From contig NZ_LT984884.1 of NCBI RefSeq assembly GCF_900258515.1, positions 1,437,168-1,501,167 on the forward strand: a DNA stretch of 64,000 nt, given 5' to 3'. Shown piece by piece: positions 18,863-28,180 of this stretch. Position numbers and translations under genes: made by a program. Under the pieces are notes generated by a model that saw nothing but the letters and a program-made list of their open reading frames with translations, was not told where the DNA came from and made no database searches. This DNA comes from Lentibacillus sp. Marseille-P4043. Its GTDB lineage: Bacteria; Bacillota; Bacilli; Bacillales; Amphibacillaceae. Numbering within the stretch: the first letter of the stretch is position 1; the number at the start of each line of letters is the position of its first letter.

Positions 18863-20320
18863 ATGCAGGGGCGTTTTTTGAAAATCCTAGGTGCTGTAAC
18901 GGTAATCAATATTGTCGCACGGCTATTAGGATTTGCTAGAGAGGTCATTATTGGCTATCAATACGGGACAACCTATCATGCGGACAGTATCATAACCGCA
19001 TTTACGATCCCGAATTTTATCTACATTGTGATAGGTGGAGCAATTACAACTGCATTCATATCCGTTTATAGTAAGCTTAGTAAGGCAATTAAGGATGAAT
19101 TTGTTCAAACGATTTTTACAGGTTTGAGTGTAATCGTGGGAATATTGACGATTCTGTTTATGATATTCCCCGAATTCTGGATTCAACTTTTCTTCTCCGG
19201 TATGACGGAGGAGGCATTAAGTTTAACAAGTGAACTATTTGTTTGGATGGCTCCAGCTACACTATTTCTAGCGCTGTCGATGGGGTTAAGCGGTCTACAC
19301 AACGTGCATGATAATTTTCGTTTGACTAGTTTTTCAACGTTTATATTTAATGCTGTTTTTCTTGTTGTTGGAGTCGGGCTGACACCATATATGATGGAAT
19401 ACTCGTATGGATTGGGGGCCTCTCTTGGAGCATTCTTAATGTTTGCCATTCTTATATACTATATTTGGAAGCAACGTATTGCGCCATTACGTTTTAAGTT
19501 TGTCAAACTTCCAGAGACGAAACGTTTTCTGAAACTGGCACTGCCCATTGTCTTTGGTGGGGCAACCGTTCAATTTTACTTTATTATTCAACGAATTTAT
19601 GCAGCAAACCTTAATGAAGGAGTTATTTCATCATTAAACTATGCATCGAAAATGACGCAATTTCCGCAAGCCGTGCTGATGACAAGTGTTACCACGATTA
19701 TATATCCGCTCTTAGCAAAAGCTGTTGGTGAGAAGGATTTTGCTAAAGTAAAGAATGCTTATAAAAAAGGATTTCGGATGCTGACACTGATTTTGTTGCC
19801 AGCGACAATCTTTATCTTTATCTATGCAAAAGAAATTATTACATTTATTTTCGAGTATGGAGACTTTGATGTGAGCTCAACCAATCGAACGTATCCATTG
19901 CTGCAATTATTTTCTTTGTCCATTTTAGGGCTTGCAGTAAACACGTATATTACCCGGTTTTTCTATGCAATGGAGAATGCATACTTACCTATTATCTTAA
20001 ATGTTATTTCTGTTTTTGGTGTAAATATTTTTGTGATTTCGGTACTGATCGAAAAATTGGGAGCATCAGCAATTGCGCTTGGAACTGTAATTGGTACGTT
20101 TGTGAATATGATTCTGTTGATTATCGTGGCAACGACAAAACTCAAGCTAATTGTGAGTAATTGGGGATATATTATTAAGCTACTGTTATTCTTGTTAATC
20201 ACAACCGGTTTCATTTGGCTAAGTTCGATTATTGCTGTCTCTTATATAATAATTTCTTTATGTATTGGTGGTATTGTAACATTATTAATGGTTTTAGGTG
20301 GATTGAAAGTAGTGAGGTAG
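18863..20320 (+). CDS. MurJ/MviN-type polyprenyl-linked glycan flippase
   Basis: A 485-residue integral membrane protein with about 14 hydrophobic segments. The start (VTVINIVARLLGFAREVIIG), then YHADSIITAF and the ITTAFI stretch match the MurJ/MviN group of the MOP superfamily, which flips lipid-linked cell-wall precursors. It lies 15 bp after csaB with AGGAGA before the ATG, so it is in the same operon, next to tagO. Context suggests that it exports the lipid-linked secondary wall polymer rather than lipid II, but the sequence alone does not decide this. Confidence 0.8.
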   Translation: MQGRFLKILGAVTVINIVARLLGFAREVIIGYQYGTTYHADSIITAFTIPNFIYIVIGGAITTAFISVYSKLSKAIKDEFVQTIFTGLSVIVGILTILFMIFPEFWIQLFFSGMTEEALSLTSELFVWMAPATLFLALSMGLSGLHNVHDNFRLTSFSTFIFNAVFLVVGVGLTPYMMEYSYGLGASLGAFLMFAILIYYIWKQRIAPLRFKFVKLPETKRFLKLALPIVFGGATVQFYFIIQRIYAANLNEGVISSLNYASKMTQFPQAVLMTSVTTIIYPLLAKAVGEKDFAKVKNAYKKGFRMLTLILLPATIFIFIYAKEIITFIFEYGDFDVSSTNRTYPLLQLFSLSILGLAVNTYITRFFYAMENAYLPIILNVISVFGVNIFVISVLIEKLGASAIALGTVIGTFVNMILLIIVATTKLKLIVSNWGYIIKLLLFLLITTGFIWLSSIIAVSYIIISLCIGGIVTLLMVLGGLKVVR

Positions 20321-20393
20321 GAAGAGTCTACAAACTACGGGAATAGTCCTATCCCACCCTATGTGGACTTTCCCCAGATAGAGGTGTACAAAA

Positions 20394-21470
20394 ATGTATA
20401 ACATACCTGAATTAATTATCGCTTTTCTCATTTCATTGGTGGCAGCTTTACTAATTACGCCAGTAGTCAAACGATTAGCAATAAAATTGAATGCAGTTGA
20501 TAAACCAGATAACAATCGGAAAATGCATAAAGGCGTTAGAGCTAGTATGGGTGGGTTAGCTATTTTTATTGGCTGTATTGCCGGGCTTTTGTATATTCAA
20601 CCACAACATGAGCACTTGCTTGGCATAATTATTGGTGCAATCATTATTTTAGTGACCGGGATGCTAGATGATATTTATCAGTTAAAGCCTCTTATGAAAT
20701 TAACCGGACAAATTGGTGCAGGACTTTCCGTTGTACTCTCAGGGGTTATTATTGATAAGATTACGCTCCCTTTTTTGGGGATTATCTATTTTGACAATAT
20801 AAGCTATGTAATCACAATACTTTGGATTGTAGCTGCATCAAATGCCATTAACCTAATTGATGGATTAGATGGTTTGGCTGCTGGAGTTTCGGCAATAGCA
20901 CTTACAAGTATATTTATTATGGCGGTCATGGATTATCGTCTTGTTGTTGTTTATTTGACACTAATATTAATTGGCAGTACGGTCGGATTTTTATTTCATA
21001 ACTTTTATCCGGCAAAAATTTTCATGGGTGATACAGGGGCACTGTTCCTTGGTTATGCCATTGCAGTCGTCTCCATACTAGGATTATTCAAAAATATTGC
21101 CTTGTTCAGCTTTATCATTCCGATTATTGTTATAACGATCCCCATCTTTGACACCATTCTTGCCATTATTAGGAGGATTATCAGGAGGCAGAGCATTGGG
21201 ACAGCCGACAAAGAGCATATTCATTATCGATTATTAAAAATGGGTTACAGTCATAGGGCGTCCGTGTTAATTTTATATGGATTCAGCGCATTCTTTGGTT
21301 TAATGGCAATTGTTTTTAATAGCGCAACATTACAGATTTCCTTGTTCATCATCGCTATATTCTTGATTGGTGTACAAATTATTTCGGAACTGGCAGGAAT
21401 CGTTATGAATGGACAGCAACCATTCCTTGATGGTATCAGGAAAGTGTTCGGCATGAAGCGATCGCAATGA
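20394..21470 (+). CDS. tagO: Undecaprenyl-phosphate GlcNAc-1-phosphate transferase (TagO/WecA family)
   Basis: A 358-residue polytopic membrane enzyme of the MraY/WecA family. It transfers GlcNAc-1-P from UDP-GlcNAc to undecaprenyl phosphate, the first step of wall teichoic acid and secondary wall polymer synthesis. Motifs include DKPDNNRKMHKG, the Asp pair in LVTGMLDDIYQLKP, NAINLIDGLDGLAAG and KIFMGDTGALFLG, plus a C-terminal HxH-type motif, DKEHIHYRLL. AGAGGTG precedes the ATG. A weak stem-loop lies in the 73-bp gap after the flippase gene, but the two genes are probably cotranscribed. Confidence 0.92.
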   Translation: MYNIPELIIAFLISLVAALLITPVVKRLAIKLNAVDKPDNNRKMHKGVRASMGGLAIFIGCIAGLLYIQPQHEHLLGIIIGAIIILVTGMLDDIYQLKPLMKLTGQIGAGLSVVLSGVIIDKITLPFLGIIYFDNISYVITILWIVAASNAINLIDGLDGLAAGVSAIALTSIFIMAVMDYRLVVVYLTLILIGSTVGFLFHNFYPAKIFMGDTGALFLGYAIAVVSILGLFKNIALFSFIIPIIVITIPIFDTILAIIRRIIRRQSIGTADKEHIHYRLLKMGYSHRASVLILYGFSAFFGLMAIVFNSATLQISLFIIAIFLIGVQIISELAGIVMNGQQPFLDGIRKVFGMKRSQ

Positions 21471-21506
21471 TGGAATTGAGGTGGGTCGGGAGCGTAAACA
21501 TAGTAA

Positions 21507-21666
21507 GAACATCATCCCAAGGGGGAGAACATCGGCTCGAGAAAGGAAACATCGTCACCAGAGAGAGAACATCGGCTCGAGAATGAAAATATCATCCCCA
21601 GACTGTGAACATCGTCCCCATGAGCAAAAACATCGGCTCCAATGCGGAAACATTACCCCAAGAGCA
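21507..21666 (+). repeat. Degenerate 20-bp tandem repeat array (about eight units)
   Basis: Eight head-to-tail units of 20 bp (one spaced by an extra A) begin with GAACATC or AAACATC and continue with either GTCCCCA- or GGCTCGA-type cores. The units diverge from each other. The array fills the space between tagO and its terminator. The 20-bp period does not preserve a reading frame, so it is probably non-coding. There are no spacers, so it is not CRISPR. Confidence 0.85.
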
Positions 21667-21671
21667 GAAAA

Positions 21672-21706
21672 AAGAAAAAACCTCACAAAATGAGGTTTTT
21701 TTAAAA
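21672..21706. terminator. Bidirectional terminator between tagO and the tagB-like gene
   Basis: AAAAACCTCA and TGAGGTTTTTT surround a short CAAAA loop. A-rich and T-rich flanks on either side allow use on both strands. Confidence 0.85.
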
Positions 21707-22885
21707 TAGTGCTTCTTTCTTTTTTGGAGCACCTTCAGTACTGACGATGATATTTACGATGTTCCTGCTTGATCGACCTTTAGAATATTCATTCCATTGT
21801 GAGGCAAATGCTTTTATTTTAGCCTTATCAAAGGCATTTCGTTTAATTGACTGAACAATTTCTTCTGTAGTAAATGTGATCGGTCCAGGCATTTCCGATT
21901 GGTAATTTTTTAAAAGGCCTCTTGTCCGCTGATAATCCTCCAGATCATAAGCAAAAAATATCATCGGTTTGTTCAGTAAGCTGTATTCAAATGGAATGGA
22001 TGAATAGTCACTGATTAAAATATCAGCAATTAACAATAAATGGTTGATTTCATGATAATCGGAGACATCGTATACAAAATCATTGTATTCCTTTTTTAAT
22101 TTATAGGTGACTGCAGGATGGTGTTTGATGAACAGTACGTATTCGCCTGAAAGTGCTTCGTACAGCTTTTTAATATCCAGCTGCAGTTGAAAATTGGATA
22201 GTTCATCATCGCGAAATGTTGGCGCGTACAAGATGACTTTTTTCTTATTAATGATCGGATAACTCTTTCTTAACTTTTGACCAATTTGTTGCTTTTCCAT
22301 GCTATGGTAGAAAAAATCAGTCCGTGGTATTCCTGTACGAATGATGGCATCATTTGACAAGTCAAAACTGTCTTGGAAAATCGCCGCCATTCTTTCTGAT
22401 CCAACCGCTGTATAATGAAAATTACGATAGACACGCCGAAAACGATCAATCGCACGTTTGCTCCTTGTTTTACTCGATGGGTCCATTAGCCCAAATAACT
22501 TAATCGCACCTGCTGCATGCCAAAGCTGGATACAAGTTGTGCCTTTTTTAAAGTTTGTTACCGCTAAAAAGCCAAAATAATTATCGACTAAAATTGTAGT
22601 CGCGGTTGCGAGGTGATATATGGATTGTAAGAAAGAAAAAGGATGTGTTATTTCGAAATTCAGCTCTTTACTGGTGGATGTATCGAATGGGTAATGACAA
22701 CTTTTATCCTTTAAAATAATAATGTCCTCATCGGATTCACTTCTCAAAGACCGTGTCACATAAAAAATATTATCCCCAAAGGAAGCTACACAAACCGTTT
22801 TCTTCTTTTGGGGACATAGCTTGAACATGTTAAATACAATTTTAAAAAACCAAAGATAGATGGAAATGGCAAGTTCCCTAACCAT
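21701..22885 (-). CDS. tagB: CDP-glycerol glycerophosphotransferase family protein (TagB-like)
   Basis: A 394-residue protein of the glycerophosphotransferase family. Motifs are QLWHAAGAIKLFG, SDYSSIPFEYSLLNKPMIFFAYD and VILYAPTFRDDE. The length fits TagB, the primase that adds the first glycerol phosphate to the lipid-linked disaccharide, better than the longer polymerase TagF. The ATG at 22885 overlaps the tagD stop by 8 bp and is preceded by AAGGTG, which points to translational coupling; an upstream extension of the frame into tagD is unlikely to be used. An N-terminal hydrophobic segment (ISIYLWFFKIVF) suggests membrane association. A TagF-like or LTA-type role cannot be excluded. Confidence 0.8.
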   Translation of the reverse strand: MVRELAISIYLWFFKIVFNMFKLCPQKKKTVCVASFGDNIFYVTRSLRSESDEDIIILKDKSCHYPFDTSTSKELNFEITHPFSFLQSIYHLATATTILVDNYFGFLAVTNFKKGTTCIQLWHAAGAIKLFGLMDPSSKTRSKRAIDRFRRVYRNFHYTAVGSERMAAIFQDSFDLSNDAIIRTGIPRTDFFYHSMEKQQIGQKLRKSYPIINKKKVILYAPTFRDDELSNFQLQLDIKKLYEALSGEYVLFIKHHPAVTYKLKKEYNDFVYDVSDYHEINHLLLIADILISDYSSIPFEYSLLNKPMIFFAYDLEDYQRTRGLLKNYQSEMPGPITFTTEEIVQSIKRNAFDKAKIKAFASQWNEYSKGRSSRNIVNIIVSTEGAPKKKEALF

Positions 22886-23276
22886 TTTGCACCTTGAATA
22901 AATCATCTTTAATTTTAGATGTCGAAATACCGATTGTTCTTGGTAAATAGACAACTTCACAATAGTCCTTTAAGAAGTCAAACTTACCTTGCCAATCATC
23001 ACCCATCACAAAAATGTCAACATCATGCTTTTTAACATCGTCAATTTTTTGACCCCATGTTTTTTCAGGAATAACTTCATCCACATAACGGATTGCTTCG
23101 AGTATCATTTTTCGATTTTCGTAACTATGGTAAGCTTCTTTGTTTTTAATTTTATTGAATTCATCAGTTGAGATTGCTACGATCAAGTAGTCGCCCATTG
23201 CTTTGGCACGACGCAAGATATTGATATGGCCATAGTGAAGTAAGTCAAATGTTCCATATGTGATTACTGTAGTCAT
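22878..23276 (-). CDS. tagD: Glycerol-3-phosphate cytidylyltransferase
   Basis: A 132-residue soluble nucleotidyltransferase that makes CDP-glycerol from CTP and glycerol-3-phosphate for teichoic acid. The N-terminal TYGTFDLLHYGHINILRRAK contains the HxGH signature, and ISTSKIKDDL near the end matches the ISTT-type motif. The length equals that of B. subtilis TagD (about 129). The start follows GGAGGAG. It is coupled to the downstream tagB-like gene and divergent from tagF across about 300 bp. Confidence 0.93.
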   Translation of the reverse strand: MTTVITYGTFDLLHYGHINILRRAKAMGDYLIVAISTDEFNKIKNKEAYHSYENRKMILEAIRYVDEVIPEKTWGQKIDDVKKHDVDIFVMGDDWQGKFDFLKDYCEVVYLPRTIGISTSKIKDDLFKVQNG

Positions 23277-23444
23277 GTGTTCTCCTCCAAATAAATGAAA
23301 TGTGCATGTCGAAATGCGGATTTCACTACTATTATAATAACACATTTTTACGTGCGGTTAACATGAAATTTACATTTACATTATTTTTTCAAACAAGAAT
23401 TAGTTCTCCACTTTATAAAAAATTTCCCTTTACCACTTAAAAAA

Positions 23445-23472
23445 TTGTATACTAATACGTAAATACTATAAT
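23445..23472 (+). promoter_or_regulatory. Candidate tagF promoter in the divergent tag region
   Basis: TTGTAT (23445-23450) and TATAAT (23467-23472) with a 16-bp spacer. The roughly 300-bp tagD-tagF intergenic region contains no gene. Its tagF leader carries a short direct repeat (23490-23529). Confidence 0.55.
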
Positions 23473-23489
23473 TGGTAATTTTTATTATT

Positions 23490-23529
23490 TAACAGTAAAT
23501 AGTAACAGTAGAAAGTAACAGTAGAAGAT
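23490..23529 (+). repeat. Short direct repeats in the tagF leader
   Basis: Three near-identical units built on AACAGTAAATAGT / AACAGTAGAAAGT / AACAGTAGAAGAT follow each other between the promoter and the ribosome binding site of tagF. They could be a regulator site or slippage-derived repeats. Confidence 0.5.
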
Positions 23530-23580
23530 AAAAATGTTGTACGACTGATTACGCAATGGATTTGTAGGAGGAAAAACAAC

Positions 23581-25668
23581 ATGGAACAACTTACAAACAA
23601 AGAAATTCAGGAGATTAAGCTTAAAGACGATACATATTCCATTAAAGTTTCGATGAAAAAAGTTTTTATTGAAGGATGGGATAACTATTTTTTTGCCATC
23701 TTTCAGCGTGACACCAGTAATGTAAAAACACTTGTCCATCGTATGGTAGAAGAAACAAGCGAATTTTATATCTTTCGAATAAAAATCTCATTCGGCGCGT
23801 ATGACGCCTTTTTTACTGCGGGGGACAGTTTTGATTTATCGATCGTACGAAGGCGAGAAGATGAAGAAAAACGTTCGCGGATTAAAAGTAATTTTGCGCC
23901 GATGGATTTTTTACAAATCCCAGTCAATGAATCGACTATTTTTTACCCGGCAACAACAAAGGAGGGGAATGTTAGTTTTTATCGTAAAGAGAACTTTTTG
24001 CTTGCTAAATTTGCCAGTGCTGACCTAACAAAAGGTGCGATATTGCATTTGAATGGCATTTATCATTTTCCAGGCTTGGATCCTTCGGCGATTAAGCATA
24101 TGGCGTTACAGCTAACAACGAATTTAAATGATGATGTTATTCAAATTCCTGTCAGTCCTCAGCAAGCTCCAGCTGCTTATCAAACCTATGCGCAAAGCGG
24201 TTTTCAGGCGGAAATTGATATGACGCCATATGTATCACTTGGGAGGGCCCAATATTTTAAGTTCCATTTGATCATGGATGTGGAAAAAGATGGGCGAGTG
24301 GAACGGATTGAAAGTACACGGATAAAAGTAGGGGATCGAAGCGAAAAATATACGATCAATCGTAAGCTGAAATTTGGTAATGCGAAAATCCAGCTCATGT
24401 GTTTTCCAACGAAGAAATCCAAGTATTTTTCATTACGCGTAAAAGAATATAAACTACCTGTTGAAATGTTTCGAACAGCGCGGGAGAAATGGATTTCGTT
24501 AAGACGTAGTAAGAAGTTACTTAAACTGTACAAAATGGCGTTTTATATATTAGGAACGTTCATGCCCGTTGATAAGAAACTCGTCATGTTTGAAAGCTTT
24601 CATGGCAAGCAATATAGCGACAACCCTAGAGCAATATTTGAATACATGAAAGAAGCCAAGCCTGATTATCAATTAATTTGGAGTGCAGATCGCAGGCATC
24701 TAAACAATTTTAATGATAAAGATGTGGTCTATGTGCGACGTTTTTCGGTTCGTTGGTTGCTTTTAATGACTCGGGCGAAATATTGGGTAACAAATGCGAG
24801 GTTGCCATTATGGATCCCAAAACCAGGACATACGACTTATTTACAAACATGGCATGGAACGCCTTTGAAGCGTTTGGCAGTGGATATGGAAGAGGTGCAT
24901 ATGCCAGGTACAAATACAGAGAAATATAAACAAAATTTTGCCAAGGAATCGAGTAAATGGGATTACCTTGTTTCACCAAATGCTTACTCGTCGAAAATTT
25001 TTAAACGGGCCTTTCAATTTTCTCAGACAATGGTTGAATCAGGTTATCCGAGAAATGACTATTTATACAATGGAAATAACCCGCAAATGATTCATCAGCT
25101 GAAGCAGACGATGGGAATACCGGATGATAAGAAAGTGATTTTATATGCGCCGACATGGCGGGACAACAATTTTTATGGCAAGGGAAGATATAAGTTTGAT
25201 CTGGAATTAGATCTAGCAGCATTGCAGGAACAATTTGGCGATACACACGTCATTGTTTTACGTAAGCATTATTTAGTTGCGGAAAACTTAGATATAAGTG
25301 CATATAAAGGGTTCGTGTATGATTTTTCCAAATATGATGATATTCGGGATCTTTATTTAATTTCGGATTTGCTCATCACTGATTACTCGTCCGTGTTCTT
25401 TGATTATGCTAACTTAAGACGGCCGATGATGTTCTTTGTGTATGATATTGACGACTATCGGGACAATTTGCGTGGTTTTTATTTTGATTTTGAACAAAAA
25501 GCACCTGGTCCATTGGTAAAAACAACGGAGGAAATCATCGCGGAAATTGCCAAACTTGAGGAAAATGGCTTTCAACCATCTGCTAACTATGACAAATTTT
25601 ATGAGCGATTTTGCTATTTAGAGGATGGCAATGCGAGTAAACGTGTGGTTGATCACGTATTCAAATAA
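23581..25668 (+). CDS. tagF: Poly(glycerol-phosphate) polymerase-type glycerophosphotransferase (TagF-like)
   Basis: A 695-residue protein. The N-terminal 300 residues form a divergent accessory region. The C-terminal half (about 335-695) is the CDP-glycerol glycerophosphotransferase catalytic domain: FESFHGKQYSDNPRAI, YLQTWHGTPLKRL, VILYAPTWRDNNFYG and LITDYSSVFFDYANLRRPMMFF. It extends the poly(glycerol phosphate) chain of wall teichoic acid from CDP-glycerol at the cytoplasmic membrane face. Length and layout match TagF (about 746 in B. subtilis). TAGGAGG precedes the ATG. It is followed by the exporter genes. Confidence 0.88.
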   Translation: MEQLTNKEIQEIKLKDDTYSIKVSMKKVFIEGWDNYFFAIFQRDTSNVKTLVHRMVEETSEFYIFRIKISFGAYDAFFTAGDSFDLSIVRRREDEEKRSRIKSNFAPMDFLQIPVNESTIFYPATTKEGNVSFYRKENFLLAKFASADLTKGAILHLNGIYHFPGLDPSAIKHMALQLTTNLNDDVIQIPVSPQQAPAAYQTYAQSGFQAEIDMTPYVSLGRAQYFKFHLIMDVEKDGRVERIESTRIKVGDRSEKYTINRKLKFGNAKIQLMCFPTKKSKYFSLRVKEYKLPVEMFRTAREKWISLRRSKKLLKLYKMAFYILGTFMPVDKKLVMFESFHGKQYSDNPRAIFEYMKEAKPDYQLIWSADRRHLNNFNDKDVVYVRRFSVRWLLLMTRAKYWVTNARLPLWIPKPGHTTYLQTWHGTPLKRLAVDMEEVHMPGTNTEKYKQNFAKESSKWDYLVSPNAYSSKIFKRAFQFSQTMVESGYPRNDYLYNGNNPQMIHQLKQTMGIPDDKKVILYAPTWRDNNFYGKGRYKFDLELDLAALQEQFGDTHVIVLRKHYLVAENLDISAYKGFVYDFSKYDDIRDLYLISDLLITDYSSVFFDYANLRRPMMFFVYDIDDYRDNLRGFYFDFEQKAPGPLVKTTEEIIAEIAKLEENGFQPSANYDKFYERFCYLEDGNASKRVVDHVFK

Positions 25669-25678
25669 TAGGGAAGGA

Positions 25679-25707
25679 TTGTTTTTTCAATTTGGGGCTT
25701 GTATAAT
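25679..25707 (+). promoter_or_regulatory. Candidate promoter for tagGH
   Basis: TTGTTT (25679-25684) and TATAAT (25702-25707) with a 17-bp spacer in the short gap after tagF, giving the exporter genes a possible promoter of their own. Confidence 0.5.
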
Positions 25708-25751
25708 TTAGTAGCTAGAAACAACTATTTAGATTTGTGAGGAACATGTTT

Positions 25752-26573
25752 ATGAAAGCTGGCTGGACTGTTTTAAAAGAGCAAGCAAAACACTTTTATT
25801 TAATAAAAAGATTGTCCATATATGAATTAAAGAGTAAAAACCGGAATAATTATTTAGGGATGGCATGGGAAGTGATCAACCCGTTAATCCAGATCTTAAT
25901 ATATTGGTTTGTGTTCGGCAGTATTAGACAGCGCAGTGATGTCGAAATTGCGCCCGGTGTGGACGTGCCATTTATCCACTGGTTGCTTGGCGGATTTATC
26001 TTGTGGATTTTCTTTTACAAAGCAACCATTGAAGGGTCGAAATCGATTTATAGTAGGTTGCGCATGTTATCAAAAATGAATTTTCCCATGAGTGTTATCC
26101 CTAACTTTGTGATTTTTTCGCACTTTTACATTCATTTGTTTATGTTAGCGATTACGATTATCATTTTTCAACTGACAGGCTATTTTGTGACGATTTATTA
26201 TGTGCAATTCATCTATTTTATTGTGGCAACCTTTTGCCTCCTATTTGCGATTTCATTGATCATGTCAACATTATCAACGATCGTACGGGATGTACACATG
26301 TTTTTAAATGCTACGTTGCGAATGGTGTTGTATTTGTCGCCAATTTTGTGGCAGGTGTCAACAGCATTGGAGGATCCGTTGCCAATGATCATGAAGCTAA
26401 ACCCGCTGTACTATTTAATTGAAGGGTATCGATCGGCCTTATTCGGGACGGAATGGTACTTTGTTGCGCATTGGGAATACACCCTTTATTTCTGGGGATT
26501 GGTTATCGTGCTGTTCTTATTCGGTTCGATGCTGCATGTTAAGTTCAGACGACACTTTATTGATTACTTATAA
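25752..26573 (+). CDS. tagG: Teichoic acid ABC exporter, permease TagG
   Basis: A 273-residue ABC-2 type permease with six predicted membrane segments. The N-terminal RLSIYELKSKNRNNYLGMAW and NPLIQILIYWFVFG motifs are typical of TagG/Wzm permeases, and NPLYYLIEGYRSALFG lies near the end. With TagH it moves finished lipid-linked teichoic acid to the outer leaflet. ATG 25752 is preferred because GTGAGGA lies 8 bp upstream, while two earlier in-frame starts overlap or crowd that site. Confidence 0.9.
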   Translation: MKAGWTVLKEQAKHFYLIKRLSIYELKSKNRNNYLGMAWEVINPLIQILIYWFVFGSIRQRSDVEIAPGVDVPFIHWLLGGFILWIFFYKATIEGSKSIYSRLRMLSKMNFPMSVIPNFVIFSHFYIHLFMLAITIIIFQLTGYFVTIYYVQFIYFIVATFCLLFAISLIMSTLSTIVRDVHMFLNATLRMVLYLSPILWQVSTALEDPLPMIMKLNPLYYLIEGYRSALFGTEWYFVAHWEYTLYFWGLVIVLFLFGSMLHVKFRRHFIDYL

Positions 26574-26585
26574 AGGCTTGTGGTG

Positions 26586-27398
26586 ATGATGGAAAAAGCA
26601 ATTACCGTTAAAAACGTTACAAAAAAATACAAATTATATAATGGTACAAAAGAGCGTATTTTGGATTTGATTACGCCGAAAAGTTACGGGGAAGAATTTT
26701 ATGCGCTAACAGGTGTAGATTTTGTTGCGGAAAAAGGCGATGTCGTTGGCTTTATTGGCATCAATGGGTCAGGAAAATCAACCTTGTCGAATATTGTCGC
26801 AGGAATTGTCCCGGAAACGTCAGGTGAAGTGGAAACGAATGGACAAGTATCCTTAATTGCCGTATCGTCCGGATTAAAAGGTGACCTAACGGGCCGCGAT
26901 AATATTGAATTAAAATGTTTAATGCTCGGATTTACCAAAGAAGAAATTAAAGCACTCGAACCAGAAATCATCGAGTTTGCGGAAATTGACAAATTTATCG
27001 ATCAGCCGGTAAAGTCCTATTCAAGTGGAATGAAATCGCGGTTAGGCTTTGCTATTTCTGTTTCCATTAATCCAGACATTATTATTATTGATGAAGCTTT
27101 ATCAGTCGGTGATAAGGCGTTTGCTGAGAAAAGTTTTAAAAAAATGAACGAATTCAAAGATCAAGGCAAGACGATCGTGTTTGTTAGTCATTCGATTGGA
27201 CAAATGAAAAACTTTACGAATAAAATTTTGTGGCTTGAATATGGTCAAATAAAGGAATATGGGCCGACTGAAGAAGTTTTGCCAAAGTATGAGTCATTTA
27301 TTAAATCGTATAAAAAAATGACGAAGAAAGAGCGAGCGACATATAAAGCTGAAGCATTAAAACAACGATATGACAAAGACTCGTTGGCGAGGACTTGA
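26586..27398 (+). CDS. tagH: Teichoic acid ABC exporter, ATPase TagH (short form)
   Basis: A 270-residue ABC ATPase. Walker A is GINGSGKST, the signature is SYSSGMKSRLGFA, and Walker B is IIIIDEALSVGD, followed by the SHS switch region. It energises TagG. B. subtilis TagH is about twice as long because of a C-terminal extracytoplasmic region; here the protein ends soon after the nucleotide-binding domain with a basic KKMTKKERATYKAEA tail. That short form is common in other Firmicutes. The start is one of two adjacent ATG codons; AAGG 9 bp upstream favours 26586. Confidence 0.88.
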   Translation: MMEKAITVKNVTKKYKLYNGTKERILDLITPKSYGEEFYALTGVDFVAEKGDVVGFIGINGSGKSTLSNIVAGIVPETSGEVETNGQVSLIAVSSGLKGDLTGRDNIELKCLMLGFTKEEIKALEPEIIEFAEIDKFIDQPVKSYSSGMKSRLGFAISVSINPDIIIIDEALSVGDKAFAEKSFKKMNEFKDQGKTIVFVSHSIGQMKNFTNKILWLEYGQIKEYGPTEEVLPKYESFIKSYKKMTKKERATYKAEALKQRYDKDSLART

Positions 27399-27435
27399 AC
27401 TAAGCGTATGTCATGTTGCTGAAAGGTTGTACGAG

Positions 27436-28179
27436 ATGTCAAATGAAGCAAAGGTGAACAATTTCGTTTCCATTATGGGTATTCCGTTTGTTAATATTAC
27501 CAAAGAAAAATTATTGCAGAATCATCTATTTCCTCGTTTAATCGAGAAGGAAAAGTGCTATATTGTTACTGCTAATCCTGAAATGGTTATGCGCACAACG
27601 GAGGATGCCTCTTATAAAAAGCAGGTGAACGCTGCCGATTTTATCGTACCTGATGGAGCGGGTATTGTGATTGCCTCCAAATTTATGAAACAACCAATTC
27701 AGGAGCGGATTCCTGGTTTCGAATTAATGGTAGATTTACTAGAATTTGCTAATGATAAAGGGTTATCGTGTTTTTTCCTTGGCGCTCAAGAGCAGGTGAA
27801 TGAGAAAATGATTGATGAGATCGAGAAAAGATATCCTCATCTACGTATTGCTGGGAATCATCATGGCTATTTTTCGATTGATGATCCTGCAGTTGTTGAG
27901 CAGGTTAAGGCATCGGAGCCCGATCTTGTCTTCGCGGCACTTGGTTCCCCTAGACAGGAACAATGGATTACCGCACATTTTACTCAATTCGAAAAAGGGC
28001 TATTCATGGGGGTTGGCGGAAGTTTTGACGTGTTGGCAGGCGAAGTGAAGCGCGCACCTGATTCCTGGATCAGGCTCAATTTGGAATGGTTATACCGGCT
28101 GCTAAAACAGCCATTTCGCTGGAAAAGAATTTTAAAATCCCTGAAATTCATGGTATTGATTATGCTGGGCAAACGATAA
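27436..28179 (+). CDS. tagA: N-acetylmannosaminyltransferase TagA (WecG/CpsF family)
   Basis: A 247-residue GT26 enzyme that adds ManNAc to lipid-linked GlcNAc, giving the disaccharide linkage unit of wall teichoic acid. Motifs are the early VTANPEMVMRT, then DGAGIVIASKFM, ERIPGFELM, FAALGSPRQEQWI and GVGGSFDVLAGEVKRAP. The length matches TagA (about 256). ATG 27436 is chosen because AAAGG is 9 bp upstream and the earlier in-frame residues overlap the tagH end without family similarity. It closes the tagGHA operon. Confidence 0.92.
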   Translation: MSNEAKVNNFVSIMGIPFVNITKEKLLQNHLFPRLIEKEKCYIVTANPEMVMRTTEDASYKKQVNAADFIVPDGAGIVIASKFMKQPIQERIPGFELMVDLLEFANDKGLSCFFLGAQEQVNEKMIDEIEKRYPHLRIAGNHHGYFSIDDPAVVEQVKASEPDLVFAALGSPRQEQWITAHFTQFEKGLFMGVGGSFDVLAGEVKRAPDSWIRLNLEWLYRLLKQPFRWKRILKSLKFMVLIMLGKR

Positions 28180-28180
28180 C

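Noticed and set aside
20321..20393. Terminator between the flippase gene and tagO
   Set aside because: A GGGAATAGTCC/GGACTTTCCC stem can be drawn but it is imperfect and lacks a T tract, so I did not call it.
21507..21666. CRISPR array
   Set aside because: Units are 20 bp, directly abutting and degenerate, with no spacers and no cas genes nearby. The 21-bp array at 52249-52383 was rejected for the same reason.
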